In this document: one piece after another, positions 1 through 9,808 of the stretch
Numbering within the stretch: the stretch's first letter is position 1
How the letters are laid out: every line of letters starts with the position of its first letter
Assembly: GCF_002964705.1 (NCBI RefSeq)
Contig: NZ_PQCD01000033.1
Location: 1 to 64,000 of the forward strand
DNA length: 64,000 nucleotides
Source: Pseudoalteromonas sp. T1lg75
GTDB taxonomy: Bacteria > Pseudomonadota > Gammaproteobacteria > Enterobacterales > Alteromonadaceae
Reading direction: 5' to 3'
Notes under the pieces: model-generated
Told to the model about the DNA's origin: nothing
Database searches by the model: none
The model's input: only the letters and a program-made list of their open reading frames with translations
Translations under genes and position numbers: made by a program

Positions 1-753
1 GCGCCAGCTATGGCGAACGGTCAGCTCCACTTCTAAAGAGAAGGTGCTTAGATGATGCGGCACAAAAATCTCGCTCTCTTGAGCTGTGGCGCCATTATCG
101 ACTATGGTCATCTCGCTAGCATTGTTAAAGCTGTAGGTTTGTACGCCCGGGGGCAGAATCTTTAAGGTTACGGCCTGTTGTTTTAGCTGGCTATCCTTGT
201 GGGCGGTGAGGGTAAAGACATAATCACCCCACTGAGTTTTGTTTTTGGTTGGCACTTCCAGGGTAAAAGGGATGCCCGCGTTGATTTCGCGGTGCGACAG
301 TTTTGCCCCGGGTAACGAAGAAGCGAGTGAGAGTCGCAATGTGCCGCTAAAACCATCGACGATACGGCTGTTACAGTTGAATGTGGCGGTCTCGCCGGCG
401 TTGATGGTGAGTACCGAGCTGGCGCAATGCAAATTGAATTGTGGGTCTAATTTAGGTTCTTTGTTGGCTGCTGTCGGTGTACCACCTGAAATGCTCTCGC
501 CAACCAAGGTATCTATGCTTTTGGCTGCATAAGGCAGTTGGGTGCGCGATGCGAAACGCAGCGGGTTGTTTGGAAAAAGAGGGTTGCTAAGTTGCCATTG
601 AGAGCCGATTGACGAGCCTGTGGTGTGCAGCGCATAGCTGTCATTCATATCCATATTGTGTGCTGCATTAACGTCAGCGTCGCTTGCCAGCAAACAGGCT
701 AGGGTTGCGGTTGCTATCAGTGGATAGCGGATCAGGGTTGAAAGATTAGCCAC
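1..753 (-). CDS. Secreted protein with C-terminal P/Homo B-like domain, partial
   Basis: The frame is open from a GTG at 753 to the window edge (251 codons), so the C terminus lies outside. GTG is chosen because a GGGAG Shine-Dalgarno sits about 7 bases upstream and the first 30 residues form a signal peptide (hydrophobic stretch ending near VNA). Residues about 30-200 look like an exported beta-rich region with two cysteines. From about residue 205 the sequence (YSFNNASEMTIVDNG, then EVELTVRHSW) matches the start of a proprotein-convertase P domain, a module appended to secreted subtilases; the neighbouring protease carries two. No catalytic domain is visible in the part seen. It follows the protease gene on the same strand but a terminator separates them. 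Function beyond secretion is not known. Confidence 0.7.
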   Translation of the reverse strand, partial: MANLSTLIRYPLIATATLACLLASDADVNAAHNMDMNDSYALHTTGSSIGSQWQLSNPLFPNNPLRFASRTQLPYAAKSIDTLVGESISGGTPTAANKEPKLDPQFNLHCASSVLTINAGETATFNCNSRIVDGFSGTLRLSLASSLPGAKLSHREINAGIPFTLEVPTKNKTQWGDYVFTLTAHKDSQLKQQAVTLKILPPGVQTYSFNNASEMTIVDNGATAQESEIFVPHHLSTFSLEVELTVRHSWR

Positions 754-839
754 AATAAAGCTCCCAGGTTTTCGAATATTAATAACCATCCCTATTTTCT
801 CTTGTTGATTTACGCTCTTATGTTAAACGTAAATTAAGA

Positions 840-868
840 AGAAAAAGGAAGGCTCTAGAGAGCCTTCC
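840..868 (-). terminator. Rho-independent terminator of the large subtilase gene
   Basis: Read on the minus strand: a perfect 10-bp stem (GGAAGGCTCT / AGAGCCTTCC) followed by a run of T, directly after the stop codon of the 882-4382 gene. Confidence 0.9.
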
Positions 869-881
869 CAGGGTTTACAGC

Positions 882-3800
882 TTACTTACGTTTACCGTTA
901 CCTTTTGACTTAGGAGAAGCCACGATGGTTTCTTCTAAAGAACAGTTGGTAGTAGCGCCAGTTTCACATACTTGGTAAGTGAAGCTAGTCGCAGTAGAGT
1001 TAAAGCGATCTGTGTAGCTTGTCTTTCTTACACCTGAGTCAATTAGTGCACCGTCACGGTATACATCAAACTCAGTTGCAGTTTGTGCAGTCCAAGATAG
1101 GCTTGCTACTACACGGTCACCAGAAGTTTCAGCGTCACCTTGTACAAAGATTGTTGGCTCTGGTACAGGCTCAGTCACAGTTACGTCTTTAGTGATTGAG
1201 TGCTCGGCACCGTCATCATCGCTTACAGTTAGGGTTACGGTGTAAGTACCCGCAGCTGTGTAGCTGTGTGAAGGGTTAGCTAGAGTTGAGCTAGCGCCGT
1301 CACCGAAGTCCCAAGACCAAGTTGTTACCGCACCGTCAGTGTCACCAGATAGGTCAGTGAACTGTACGTCCAGGTCAGTAGCGGCGAAGCTGAAGTCAGC
1401 TACAGGTGCTACGTTAGCCGGAGCGTCTACCACAGTGAAGCTTACTTGTGCCTGGTCGAACGCGTCTTGCGAGTCAGTAGCCACTGCAGTCACGATGTGG
1501 TCACCAGCGCCAAGCGTGTCGATGCTGAATAGTGCACCAGTACCGATTAGGCCGTTGAAGTTATCGTACCACTTGATACCTGCGCTTAGGTCGCCATCTT
1601 CTGCGTCAATTGCAGTACCGTCGAAGGTGATGCTGTCGCCTAGGTTGAAGCTAGTGCCACCCATAGGTGCATTGATAGTCATTTCAGGCGCTTGGTTTTC
1701 AGCCGGTGGTGGAAGTATCGCGTCACCGTTAGATGCTGAGATGCTCCAGCTGTTAAGTACGCCGTTCATGGTGTAGCTTGACGTATCTTCTGCGTATAGA
1801 CGCCATTTACCCTTGCTTGACTCACCTGCGAATTCTACTGGAGTAAAGGTATGGATAAGGTCTTTATTCCAGAAATCACGCCAAGTTACTAGCTTCACTA
1901 GAGTACCAGCAGGAGACTGTAACCAAACGTTCAAGTATTGAACTGAATCGTAAGAGATGTTTACAGACACTTCTAGCGCATCGATAGCAACACCGGTAGG
2001 TAGGTCGATTTCAGTGAATACACGGCCGCCCCACTCAGGAAGTGCAATGGCTGTGTTGTTAGAACCGCTTACCGTAGTGTTGGCAGCTGCTACAGAGAAC
2101 TCGATGCTCTGGTTAGTCGTTTGACCCGCTGAGTCGGTAACAGAAGCCGTTACTACGTGGTCGCCAGCAGATAGGTCAGACTTAGTGAAGCTTGCACCGT
2201 TGCCGATAACACCATCCACGCTTGACGTCCATACAACAGTTGAAGTTAGGTCGCCATCTTCAGTGTCGCTTGCATTTGCAGAGAAACTTACAGTTTCGCC
2301 AACAAGGAAGGCGCTGTTGTTTTCAGGAGTTGCGATAGACACGTTAGGAGCGAAGTCAGTAGCACCTAAAGGCGCGCCGCTTAGCTTCAACGTCCAGTTG
2401 TTTAGAATACCGGCGTTGTTGTTGTTGTGGTCTTCTACTTGTAGCGTCCAGTTACCTAGGGCGTTATCAAGCTCGTGGTCGTAGTTTACAAAGTCCATCT
2501 CAAGACGGTTACCCGCTTGGCCTTCGAAGCTGCGAAGTACAGACTCTTTACCGTTAGGTGCTACTAGCTTGATCACTAGGTCAGCGATGTTGTCGTGAGT
2601 GATGTCAACGTGACCTGCAACCTCAGTGATAATCATTTCATGAGGTACATTGATTACGCTCTCAGCTGGTGCTTCTGGTGCATCGTCGGCAATCAATACC
2701 GCTTCGTTGTTGCTGAAGCTCGTAGACGTGCTGCCTTCAGGCCATACACGTAGCGTTAGAGGTAATGTTTTAGTGATATCACCGTCTACCGCAGTCACCG
2801 TCATTTGGTACGTACCAGGAGCAGTTGCAGTTGTAGTGTTGATAGTCATAGTTGTGGCTGTGTCAGCAGCAACAGGGTTTTGACTAAATAGCACTTGTGC
2901 ATCTAAAGCTGGAACAGTAGACAGGCTTAGAGTCGCATCGCCTGAGAAACCACCGGCAGCGGTCAGGTCGATAACGAAGTCTTGGCTTTCGCTTTGGTTA
3001 ACCGTTGCAGACGAAGGCGTTGCATTCATAAAGAATGAAGGACCTGTACCGCCTGAATCAGCCAAGGCATTAAACACGTTCATGCGCTTGCCGTTGATGG
3101 TTTTGCCTTGTAATGCGGCTACGTCATCACCCGTGCTCATTAGAACCTGTTTAAGCTGCGCAGTAGTTAGGTCTGGGTTACCAGATAATAGAAGCGCTGC
3201 TGCACCGGCTACGTGAGGCGTGGCCATTGAAGTACCGCTTAGTGTGTCATATGCACCACCAGGAACGGTTGAAACAATGAAGTGACCAGGAGCGGCAATG
3301 TGTACTAGCTCGTCACCAAAGTTTGAGAAACCAGATAGGTTGTCTTGGCTGTCGGTAGAAGCAACGGCCATTACGTTTGGTACGTCATAACCTGCAGGGT
3401 AGAAACCGCCTGGATCGATATCAGATGAATCGTTACCTGCTGCCGCTACGAATAGCATATCGGCGTTGTTGGCTGCCGTGATTGCATCTTTAAGCGTTTG
3501 CGTGAAACCACCGCCACCCCAGCTGTTGTTAAGAACGCGAACGTTGTTACCGGCATTTTTAAGACCGATCATATAGTCGATACACTGAACACCGTCGGCA
3601 AGGGTACCACCACCTGAACCCAGGAAGCTACAACCTACCATGCTGGTACGCCAGTTCACACCAACAACACCTAGGTTGTTGTCACCTTGAGCACCAATAG
3701 TACCGGCTACGTGAGTACCGTGAAGGCCTGTGTCTTGAGGGTTACCATTGTCTAGGATGGCTGAGATACCGTGGATGTCATCGATATAACCGTTACCGTC

Positions 3801-4382
3801 GTCATCGATACCGTTTCCAGGGATCTCGTTAGGGTTGCGCCAGATGTTATTTACAAGATCAGGGTGTTGGAAATCGAAACCTGTGTCGATAACACCCACG
3901 ATTACTGATGCATCACCGATGGTGTAATCCCATGCCGCTTCGGCAGAGATTTTTTGCATGCCGTAAAGGTTTGCATAGCTAGGGTCGTTTGGAACAGCTT
4001 GGTGCTTAACGATGAAGTTAGGCTCAGCGTACTCTACAAGTGGGTGGTTTTTAAGGCTAGCCAATACAGCATCTACTGAACGGCCCTTACCAAGATCTAG
4101 TACCGCAAGACGACCGTTAGCAATGTTGCGTAGGCGGTCATCAACACCGTCGTTGTTTTTATCTTTGAAAGATACGCCAAGGTTACGAGAAAGCTCTTTA
4201 CGCTCTTTCTTAGCTACTCTTTCTTTGAACTTAACGATAACAGTTTGTTGATCGTATTCTGGTGCTGCTTTGTGTGGCGCTTGCGCTACTGCTAAAGCAA
4301 CAGGACTGATACCAGCTAGTAGTGTAGTACCTACTAGTGTTTTGATTAGTTTGGAAGATGACTTCTTGGGCGTTTTCATCAT
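882..4382 (-). CDS. Secreted subtilisin-like S8 serine protease with two P domains and PKD/Ig domains
   Basis: 1166 residues. A signal peptide (about 1-35) precedes an I9-type inhibitory propeptide (about 45-127) and the S8 domain with the full triad: Asp166 (VIDTGFDF), His221 (HGTHVAG), Ser385 (GTSMATPHVAG), and oxyanion Asn317. After the catalytic domain come a linker beta domain, a P/Homo B domain, an Ig-like domain (SDTEDGDL), a second P domain, a second Ig-like domain, a PKD domain (WSWDFGDGASST) and a C-terminal fibronectin-like module ending in a basic tail. AGGAG lies 5-8 bases before the paired ATG codons, so either Met is possible. It should be exported and mature by removal of the propeptide. 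The C-terminal module is also in the neighbouring protease at 5212-7026. Its promoter has 10-bp-phased TGTATA repeats. Confidence 0.93.
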   Translation of the reverse strand: MMKTPKKSSSKLIKTLVGTTLLAGISPVALAVAQAPHKAAPEYDQQTVIVKFKERVAKKERKELSRNLGVSFKDKNNDGVDDRLRNIANGRLAVLDLGKGRSVDAVLASLKNHPLVEYAEPNFIVKHQAVPNDPSYANLYGMQKISAEAAWDYTIGDASVIVGVIDTGFDFQHPDLVNNIWRNPNEIPGNGIDDDGNGYIDDIHGISAILDNGNPQDTGLHGTHVAGTIGAQGDNNLGVVGVNWRTSMVGCSFLGSGGGTLADGVQCIDYMIGLKNAGNNVRVLNNSWGGGGFTQTLKDAITAANNADMLFVAAAGNDSSDIDPGGFYPAGYDVPNVMAVASTDSQDNLSGFSNFGDELVHIAAPGHFIVSTVPGGAYDTLSGTSMATPHVAGAAALLLSGNPDLTTAQLKQVLMSTGDDVAALQGKTINGKRMNVFNALADSGGTGPSFFMNATPSSATVNQSESQDFVIDLTAAGGFSGDATLSLSTVPALDAQVLFSQNPVAADTATTMTINTTTATAPGTYQMTVTAVDGDITKTLPLTLRVWPEGSTSTSFSNNEAVLIADDAPEAPAESVINVPHEMIITEVAGHVDITHDNIADLVIKLVAPNGKESVLRSFEGQAGNRLEMDFVNYDHELDNALGNWTLQVEDHNNNNAGILNNWTLKLSGAPLGATDFAPNVSIATPENNSAFLVGETVSFSANASDTEDGDLTSTVVWTSSVDGVIGNGASFTKSDLSAGDHVVTASVTDSAGQTTNQSIEFSVAAANTTVSGSNNTAIALPEWGGRVFTEIDLPTGVAIDALEVSVNISYDSVQYLNVWLQSPAGTLVKLVTWRDFWNKDLIHTFTPVEFAGESSKGKWRLYAEDTSSYTMNGVLNSWSISASNGDAILPPPAENQAPEMTINAPMGGTSFNLGDSITFDGTAIDAEDGDLSAGIKWYDNFNGLIGTGALFSIDTLGAGDHIVTAVATDSQDAFDQAQVSFTVVDAPANVAPVADFSFAATDLDVQFTDLSGDTDGAVTTWSWDFGDGASSTLANPSHSYTAAGTYTVTLTVSDDDGAEHSITKDVTVTEPVPEPTIFVQGDAETSGDRVVASLSWTAQTATEFDVYRDGALIDSGVRKTSYTDRFNSTATSFTYQVCETGATTNCSLEETIVASPKSKGNGKRK

Positions 4383-4474
4383 CTGATCTCCTGTTGTTTG
4401 TAAATTTAACTTATGGTTGGTTCATTTGTACGTACCCACTTCATTCTCCCTGTAAGTCGCACGCTCGCACTTCT

Positions 4475-4514
4475 TGTATGCGAATGTATATAGTTATATA
4501 CCTTCGTTTGTATA
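4475..4514. promoter_or_regulatory. 10-bp-phased TGTATR repeats upstream of the large protease gene
   Basis: On the plus strand TGTATG (4475), TGTATA (4485) and TATATA (4495) are spaced exactly 10 bp apart, and a further TGTATA is at 4509. One-turn spacing of half-sites is typical of OmpR-family response-regulator operators. Similar pairs occur before the other protease gene and before the response-regulator gene. That these are operators is an inference. Confidence 0.4.
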
Positions 4515-4648
4515 TGATCAATAAAAATGACGTAAAAAATTCACATTTATTTATAAAAAATGTATAGGAAGTATGCAGCGGTATGATTTAAAAGAGGTTT
4601 TTATTACAGGAAAATGACAAATTATTTTTTATTCATCGGAAGAATTTC

Positions 4649-4909
4649 GTGTTTTTGTCTATTGATGTGCAAATTGCAATAGAATTGTTAGCAGGACAAA
4701 TGTCCTATAAAACCAGTATTTATGCAGTGTTGCGCGTTATTTATGCACGGGTGGCAGAGAGCTTTGCCAGGTCTGAGAGGCGCCTGGAAATTGCTCAATT
4801 GTATATAAACTTGTATTTCAGCCTAATGCACTTAGAGCCAACCAAAGAAGATGTATACGCTGTATACAAAAAACTGAGTCTGGGCGACAGGCGCTCTGTC
4901 TTGCCTTAG
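4649..4909 (+). CDS. Possible small hypothetical protein (86 aa)
   Basis: An open frame from GTG with GGAAGA about 6 bases upstream, lying in an otherwise empty 830-bp gap between two minus-strand protease genes. The predicted protein is helical, has no signal peptide or cysteines, and ends LSLGDRRSVLP. I do not recognise it. In favour: it is the only substantial frame here and its composition is protein-like. Against: it is short, has a non-ATG start, and contains several TGTATA motifs like those in the nearby promoters. Apart from this frame and the regulatory repeats at 4475, I see nothing in 4383-5135. Confidence 0.35.
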   Translation: MFLSIDVQIAIELLAGQMSYKTSIYAVLRVIYARVAESFARSERRLEIAQLYINLYFSLMHLEPTKEDVYAVYKKLSLGDRRSVLP

Positions 4910-5135
4910 GGACAATGAGACAGGGGAGCGGTGTGCTCAAAGCCCAGTCGCTCACTGTGGCAGCTGATGGGGCTGTAATTAAGGGCGGTATGACATTATA
5001 GACATGAGTCGTAGTATGCCCGCGCTGGCTTGTACTTTATTGCCGCGCCTGGAGTATCGCACTGAACTTGTGTGGCCCTTGGCATGGGCGGGCCTTGTAT
5101 GTATGGGGGCGTTAAATGGGAAAATAGTGGGGGCT

Positions 5136-5180
5136 AAAAAGAAAAAAGCAGCGGCTCAATGGGGATGAGCACACTGCTTT
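5136..5180 (-). terminator. Rho-independent terminator of the PA-domain subtilase gene
   Basis: Minus-strand reading gives AAAGCAG ... CTGCTTT with an inner GCTCA/TGAGC stem, followed by a T-rich tract; it begins about 30 bp after the stop codon at 5212. Confidence 0.8.
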
Positions 5181-5211
5181 GGTTAAGGTCCAACTAGAAA
5201 AGGGTTTCTGC

Positions 5212-7026
5212 TTAGAAAGAGATTACTTGCTCAGCAGTACAGTCTGTGGTGTTTTGGTCACAGGCTTTGTAAGTGAATGTGCCGCTTACCTTACGTGAGA
5301 AGGTATCGTTGTACTGCGCGCCATTAGCAACAGTGGCAATCTTGGCACCATCACGGTAGATATCAGCACTACCCGAAGACGCACCCAGGGCAACAAGCTC
5401 TACCTGGTTTTTACCTTTGGCAAAGGTATGTGTGGCGCTAAGTGATAGCTCACCCGGAGTTGGGGTGTTGCCACAGCCGTTTTGCGTTAGGTAATCGTGC
5501 GCGGCCTTGGCTTTAACGATACCGTAACCGAAGTATACGTCGTGACCGGCTGCGCCTTGGTCTTCGGCGGTCATCTTCAATGCGTCACGGATTTGCTCAC
5601 CACTACACTCGGTGTGGTTTGACCAAACTAGCGCCGCAACACCGGCTACCGCTGGTGAAGCCATAGACGTACCGCTCATGTAACCGTAAGCAGAAGGAGT
5701 AACACTTACTGAGATTGAAGCGGCATTCAAAAATGCATCACGGTCAGCAAGGTCTGCACCAATTGCAGGGATAGATGTGCTGTTCATATCACCCAGGGTG
5801 CCATACAGTACACCGTCAACGTTGTTAACGATAACCGCGCCAACACCGCCAGAGGCTTCACAGTTTGCTACTTTATCGTGGAAGCTGATGTTACCGCGGT
5901 CGATAACACAGATATGGCCCTGTGCACCGGCGTCTACTGACTCTGCCGTGCCCATGAAATAGCCTGCAGCCGTCGCTTCACCATCGTTTTCCATGCCTGC
6001 AGAAGCATAGAAAGTACCGTCAGCGCTTAGCGACGCAATATCCGCCATGCCCGCTGGGTAGGTAGAAAGCGTTTGAACACCGCCGGCCGTTGCTTCAACA
6101 CAGATGGTTTCATCGAAGGTAGCGCGCTTACCGCGACCGGTTGTACAGCTTGGAAACTGAGAAAACGGTGCAATGTTGTTATCGGCGTCGTTGGCGCCAA
6201 CCATCATTACCGCAGGGTAGGCTGCAGGATAAGACGCAGCTGAGTTACCATCGTTACCCGCTGCAGCGACGATAAGACCACCATTGGCACTGAACTCGGC
6301 AAAGGCGTTGGCTTCGACGTTGTTGCTACCGCCGCCACCTAGGCTCATGTTGATGATATTGGCACCGGCTTGGCTACATAGGTTAGTAGCATGGGCAAGA
6401 TCTGATGAGTAAGCCCAACCGCGCTCGGTGAATACCTTGATAATGTGCATTTCAACGCCTGGGGCCATACCCACAACGCCGAATTCGTTATCGCTGGCAC
6501 CAATGGTACCGGCTACGTGGGTGCCGTGTGGGCCACCGTTTACATTCCAATCGCCTGTGCCTGGGTCATAATCACCCGTGATACCGGCCCAGTTAAAGTC
6601 AGGGTTTGACTTATCAAGACCTGAGTCGATAACACATACTTTCATGCCGGCGCCGGCAATAAAAGGTACCTGGTTAGCTTGTGACTGGTATACAGCGTAA
6701 GGTGTAAGCTGGCTGGTCATAGGGTTACCAGCATCGTCGTTGTATAACGCAAATGGCTTACGGATTTGGTCTTTTTCGATAAGTTTTACATGTGGGTTAT
6801 TAAGAACACCCTTAACCTGAGAAAGGTCCATGCCTGGGAAGTTAGCAGCAAAGAAACCTTCGCCGTCTACTTTAATTTCTGCGCCAGACTGAACGGCTAA
6901 TGCTTTGATAACGCCTTTACTGTTGTTATCAACCTGGATTACGAAACGAGAATCGTCTGCTTGTGCGCTTGCTGCTGCGCTAAGTGTTAATGCCGCTAAG
7001 GCGCTCGCTATTTTTGTTACTTTCAT
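5212..7026 (-). CDS. Secreted subtilisin-like S8 protease with PA-domain insertion
   Basis: 604 residues from the ATG at 7026; the frame runs 18 codons further upstream, but this Met starts a clean signal peptide (to about ASAQA, residue 23) and has GGAG 7 bases before it. An I9-like propeptide covers about 27-92. S8 triad: Asp134 (CVIDSG), His167 (HGTHVAG), Ser454 (SGTSMASP); oxyanion Asn258. A protease-associated (PA) domain is inserted between Asn and Ser (about 330-420), as in many secreted subtilases. A C-terminal fibronectin-like module (about 528-604) resembles the end of the 882-4382 protease. It is monocistronic with its own terminator. It probably degrades extracellular protein; substrate range cannot be read from sequence. 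Confidence 0.92.
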   Translation of the reverse strand: MKVTKIASALAALTLSAAASAQADDSRFVIQVDNNSKGVIKALAVQSGAEIKVDGEGFFAANFPGMDLSQVKGVLNNPHVKLIEKDQIRKPFALYNDDAGNPMTSQLTPYAVYQSQANQVPFIAGAGMKVCVIDSGLDKSNPDFNWAGITGDYDPGTGDWNVNGGPHGTHVAGTIGASDNEFGVVGMAPGVEMHIIKVFTERGWAYSSDLAHATNLCSQAGANIINMSLGGGGSNNVEANAFAEFSANGGLIVAAAGNDGNSAASYPAAYPAVMMVGANDADNNIAPFSQFPSCTTGRGKRATFDETICVEATAGGVQTLSTYPAGMADIASLSADGTFYASAGMENDGEATAAGYFMGTAESVDAGAQGHICVIDRGNISFHDKVANCEASGGVGAVIVNNVDGVLYGTLGDMNSTSIPAIGADLADRDAFLNAASISVSVTPSAYGYMSGTSMASPAVAGVAALVWSNHTECSGEQIRDALKMTAEDQGAAGHDVYFGYGIVKAKAAHDYLTQNGCGNTPTPGELSLSATHTFAKGKNQVELVALGASSGSADIYRDGAKIATVANGAQYNDTFSRKVSGTFTYKACDQNTTDCTAEQVISF

Positions 7027-7551
7027 AACTTTGCTCCAATGTGTGTAGGGGGTGGCGTTACCTTGGTGTTGTCCGTACACCGCGAAAACGCGTATGACCT
7101 ACAAGTTGGTGTTCAATGCTATTTATCTTTGCGGCTTCTGGTGCTCAGGCATAAATATTTGAACTTGCTAAAAAATATAACGTGATCCCTTCCCTCGAAG
7201 AGGAATGAGGAATCATTTCAATGACTCAACATATACATTTATATACATATAGACACTAAAGATCAAATAAATTTAACTTTTTATACACAGTAATGACAAA
7301 AAACTGTCTAAAAAATCCTGCTTTTGGATGATAAGTAACGGAAAATAATGGAAATTGTTCGATCAGACGCAGCGATAAAATTAACATTAAAAAACAGCAA
7401 ACTTGTATATCAAAGCGGTTGTTAGCTAAAAAGGGGACTGTGAGTGCGAGGAGATTGGCACCTTGACAGCACCTAGACGGTGCACTGTTTATGCTGCAAG
7501 TAGCAGGAGAGCATTGTTTTAAAGAGCTAAGCGTCGCCCAAACTCAGGTGC
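7027..7551. other. 525-bp intergenic region with the protease promoter
   Basis: AT-rich stretch between the protease start and the end of the sensor-kinase gene. No credible gene. It holds the phased TATACA pair at 7232 and a small inverted repeat (GCACC/GGTGC, 7469-7483) without a T tract. Nothing else is recognisable. Confidence 0.6.
7232..7247. promoter_or_regulatory. 10-bp-phased TATACA pair upstream of the PA-domain subtilase gene
   Basis: TATACA at 7232 and 7242 on the plus strand, exactly one helical turn apart, about 210 bp before the start codon. It is in the opposite orientation to the pairs at 4475 and 10628. Proposed response-regulator operator; inference only. Confidence 0.3.
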
Positions 7552-9804
7552 TCAGGCATTATTACTCGGTGGCGGCTTTTTCGGACAACGAATCGTAAGT
7601 TTGGCGCCACCTAGCGTGGATGAGCCAACGATCAGTTTACCACCATGAGCTTCACTTATTTTTTTCGCTAGTGCCAGGCCCAGGCCGACACCGCCGGAAT
7701 CACGACAACGACTGAGGTCGAGGCGCACAAAGGGTTCGATAACACGCTGTCGCTCGGCAACCGGGATACCCGGGCCATCATCTTCAATACAGATCTCATA
7801 ATGTTGAGATTGATTATTCAAGGTGACATGCACTTGGGTTTCAGCAAAGCGGGCGGCGTTGCGAACAATATTGGAAACGGCTCGGTTAAGCTGATGGCTG
7901 TCGGCATGCACGAGACAAGGCTGTGCGCCTTTTTCGGTCAATTCGAAATGTATGTCCGGATAGAGGTCGACATGAGACTCAAGCAAGCGCGAGAGCATGT
8001 TGCCAAGTTTTAGCTCGCTGGTGTGCAGTGCCCGCGACTTGTTTTCAAGCTGGATAAAGTCCAGCGCTTCTTTGATCAGTTTTTCCAGCTCGGTCAGGCC
8101 ATCATTAATCTTGGTGCTCAATAACTTGGTGTTGTCGGCAACCAGAGAGTCTTCCAACATATCGAAGGCCAATTGCACTCGCGCCAAAGGCGCTCGAAAT
8201 TCATGGGCAACCGCTTGGATCAACTCGCGCTGGGATTTGATGTTTTCATTTAACGAGCGGTTTATCTTATTTTGATGCATGCGGTTAACGAACAATAGAA
8301 TAAAGGCGAAGCTGGCACACAAGGAGGCAATCCAGACATTGCGGGTGTACCTTTGCTGCTCAATCTCTTTGCGCTTTAAACTTTGATCCGCTTGTAAGAG
8401 TTTGATTTGCTGTTCTCTTTTTTCCGCTTCGAAATGGCTTAACAAGAAGGCGACCCGTTGATCGCTCTCGGAGTTAAACATCTCATCATTGACCTGTTTA
8501 AACAATTCCAGGTAATAAAGGGCTTGAGCCAGATCGCCCCTGTCCTTATAAATTTGATAAAGATACTGATAGGCATCGCGCACCATGCGCTTATCTTCAA
8601 CATCCGTAGCCACCTCTATAGAGCGATTGGTTAAATGGATCGCTTGGGTGGTCTCACCTTTAAGCTTGGCTATTTTCGCACTGACCAATAACGCATTCGC
8701 CTGCAGGGGGATAATTTTTAGATTGATAATTTTTTGCAGTGCCGGCTCGGCGTACTCCTGAGCCAAATCCGCATCGCCTAACTCTATATAGGCGCTGGCG
8801 ATATCAATTTTGATCCGTGACATCATGGCGACATCATCCAATTCCTGGGCAAGTGCCAGGGCGGATTGATATTGATGCAGTGCGGCATCGAATTGATGTT
8901 TACGTTGGTGCACGGCCCCCAAGTTAGTGAGCATTTCGGCAATGCCAAGCTTGTCCTGCAAGGTTTCGTAATAACCCAGTGCCCGCTGTAGGTAAGACAG
9001 CGCCATATCATAGTCTTCGAGATAGAAGTAGGTGAGGCCAATGTTGCCGAGCACTTGAGCGAGACCGGGAACATCGTTAATACGCTCGCGAATGGTCAGT
9101 GATTTTAATTGGTAATCAAGGGCTAAACTATAGTTACCACTGGTACCGTGAATATTGGCGAGGTTATTGAGAGACACGGCGATGCTTTTCTCTTCGCCTA
9201 TTTGTTGCTGCATCTCAAAGGCACTTTGAAAATACTCGAGTGCTTTTTTTGGCTCGCCCAGGGTTTGGTGAATGATGGCGATATAATTAGTGGTATTGGC
9301 GATACCCCGGGTATCTTGTTGTTCCTTGGCTATTTCGAGGGCTTGTTCAAAGTTTTTCAATGCCGATTGGTAATCGGCGGTGCGCCAATAGATGATCCCC
9401 TGCATGGTAACAGACACATAAAGACCGCGTTTATAATCGACTTCTTTTGATAGGGCCTGGCTTTGATTGGTGCGAGCCTGTGCCTGTTCGTACTGCCCCA
9501 GGGTAATATGAGCCCAGGCCATATTATTGAGGACCGTTATATGGCGCTTTTCATCCGGGTACTTGGCAAAACTCGACAAGGCCTGCTGTGCATATTCCAA
9601 GCTAAGCGGAGGATTGTTATCCCGGTAGGCTTCCACCAGCTCGGTTAAAATCTCGCCTTTTTCTCTGCCCTTGGCCTGAGGCAGTTGCGCTTCGAGTTGG
9701 GCAACGCTGCTTTGTTCTTCGTTATCACTACCCTGCACCGAGGTACTAAGCCAAAGCCCGGTACCTAGAAGCAAACAGAGTAGTAATAACAGTTTAAAGC
9801 GCAT
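7552..9804 (-). CDS. TPR-containing sensor histidine kinase
   Basis: 750 residues. An N-terminal signal/anchor (1-25) is followed by a long array of tetratricopeptide repeats of about 40 residues (roughly 50-430; for example EQALEIAKEQ and LDYQLKSLTIRE), then a coiled-coil stretch, a membrane helix near 490-512, a HisKA domain with the H-box AHEFRAPLARV (phospho-acceptor His534) and a HATPase_c domain with N box (NIVRNAARF) and G boxes (DDGPGIP, GGVGLGLAL). The TPR region should be periplasmic, so the input may be a protein or peptide. It starts 4 bp after the stop of the response-regulator gene, so the pair is one operon. The kinase core looks complete. The signal sensed is unknown. Confidence 0.93.
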   Translation of the reverse strand: MRFKLLLLLCLLLGTGLWLSTSVQGSDNEEQSSVAQLEAQLPQAKGREKGEILTELVEAYRDNNPPLSLEYAQQALSSFAKYPDEKRHITVLNNMAWAHITLGQYEQAQARTNQSQALSKEVDYKRGLYVSVTMQGIIYWRTADYQSALKNFEQALEIAKEQQDTRGIANTTNYIAIIHQTLGEPKKALEYFQSAFEMQQQIGEEKSIAVSLNNLANIHGTSGNYSLALDYQLKSLTIRERINDVPGLAQVLGNIGLTYFYLEDYDMALSYLQRALGYYETLQDKLGIAEMLTNLGAVHQRKHQFDAALHQYQSALALAQELDDVAMMSRIKIDIASAYIELGDADLAQEYAEPALQKIINLKIIPLQANALLVSAKIAKLKGETTQAIHLTNRSIEVATDVEDKRMVRDAYQYLYQIYKDRGDLAQALYYLELFKQVNDEMFNSESDQRVAFLLSHFEAEKREQQIKLLQADQSLKRKEIEQQRYTRNVWIASLCASFAFILLFVNRMHQNKINRSLNENIKSQRELIQAVAHEFRAPLARVQLAFDMLEDSLVADNTKLLSTKINDGLTELEKLIKEALDFIQLENKSRALHTSELKLGNMLSRLLESHVDLYPDIHFELTEKGAQPCLVHADSHQLNRAVSNIVRNAARFAETQVHVTLNNQSQHYEICIEDDGPGIPVAERQRVIEPFVRLDLSRCRDSGGVGLGLALAKKISEAHGGKLIVGSSTLGGAKLTIRCPKKPPPSNNA

Positions 9805-9808
9805 CGTA

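Noticed and set aside
1339..4251. Plus-strand frames across the large protease gene
   Set aside because: Antisense shadows of a clearly coding minus-strand gene; no ribosome-binding sites or recognisable domains.
7081..7551. Hidden gene before the PA-domain protease
   Set aside because: AT-rich with stops in all frames; only promoter-type motifs seen.
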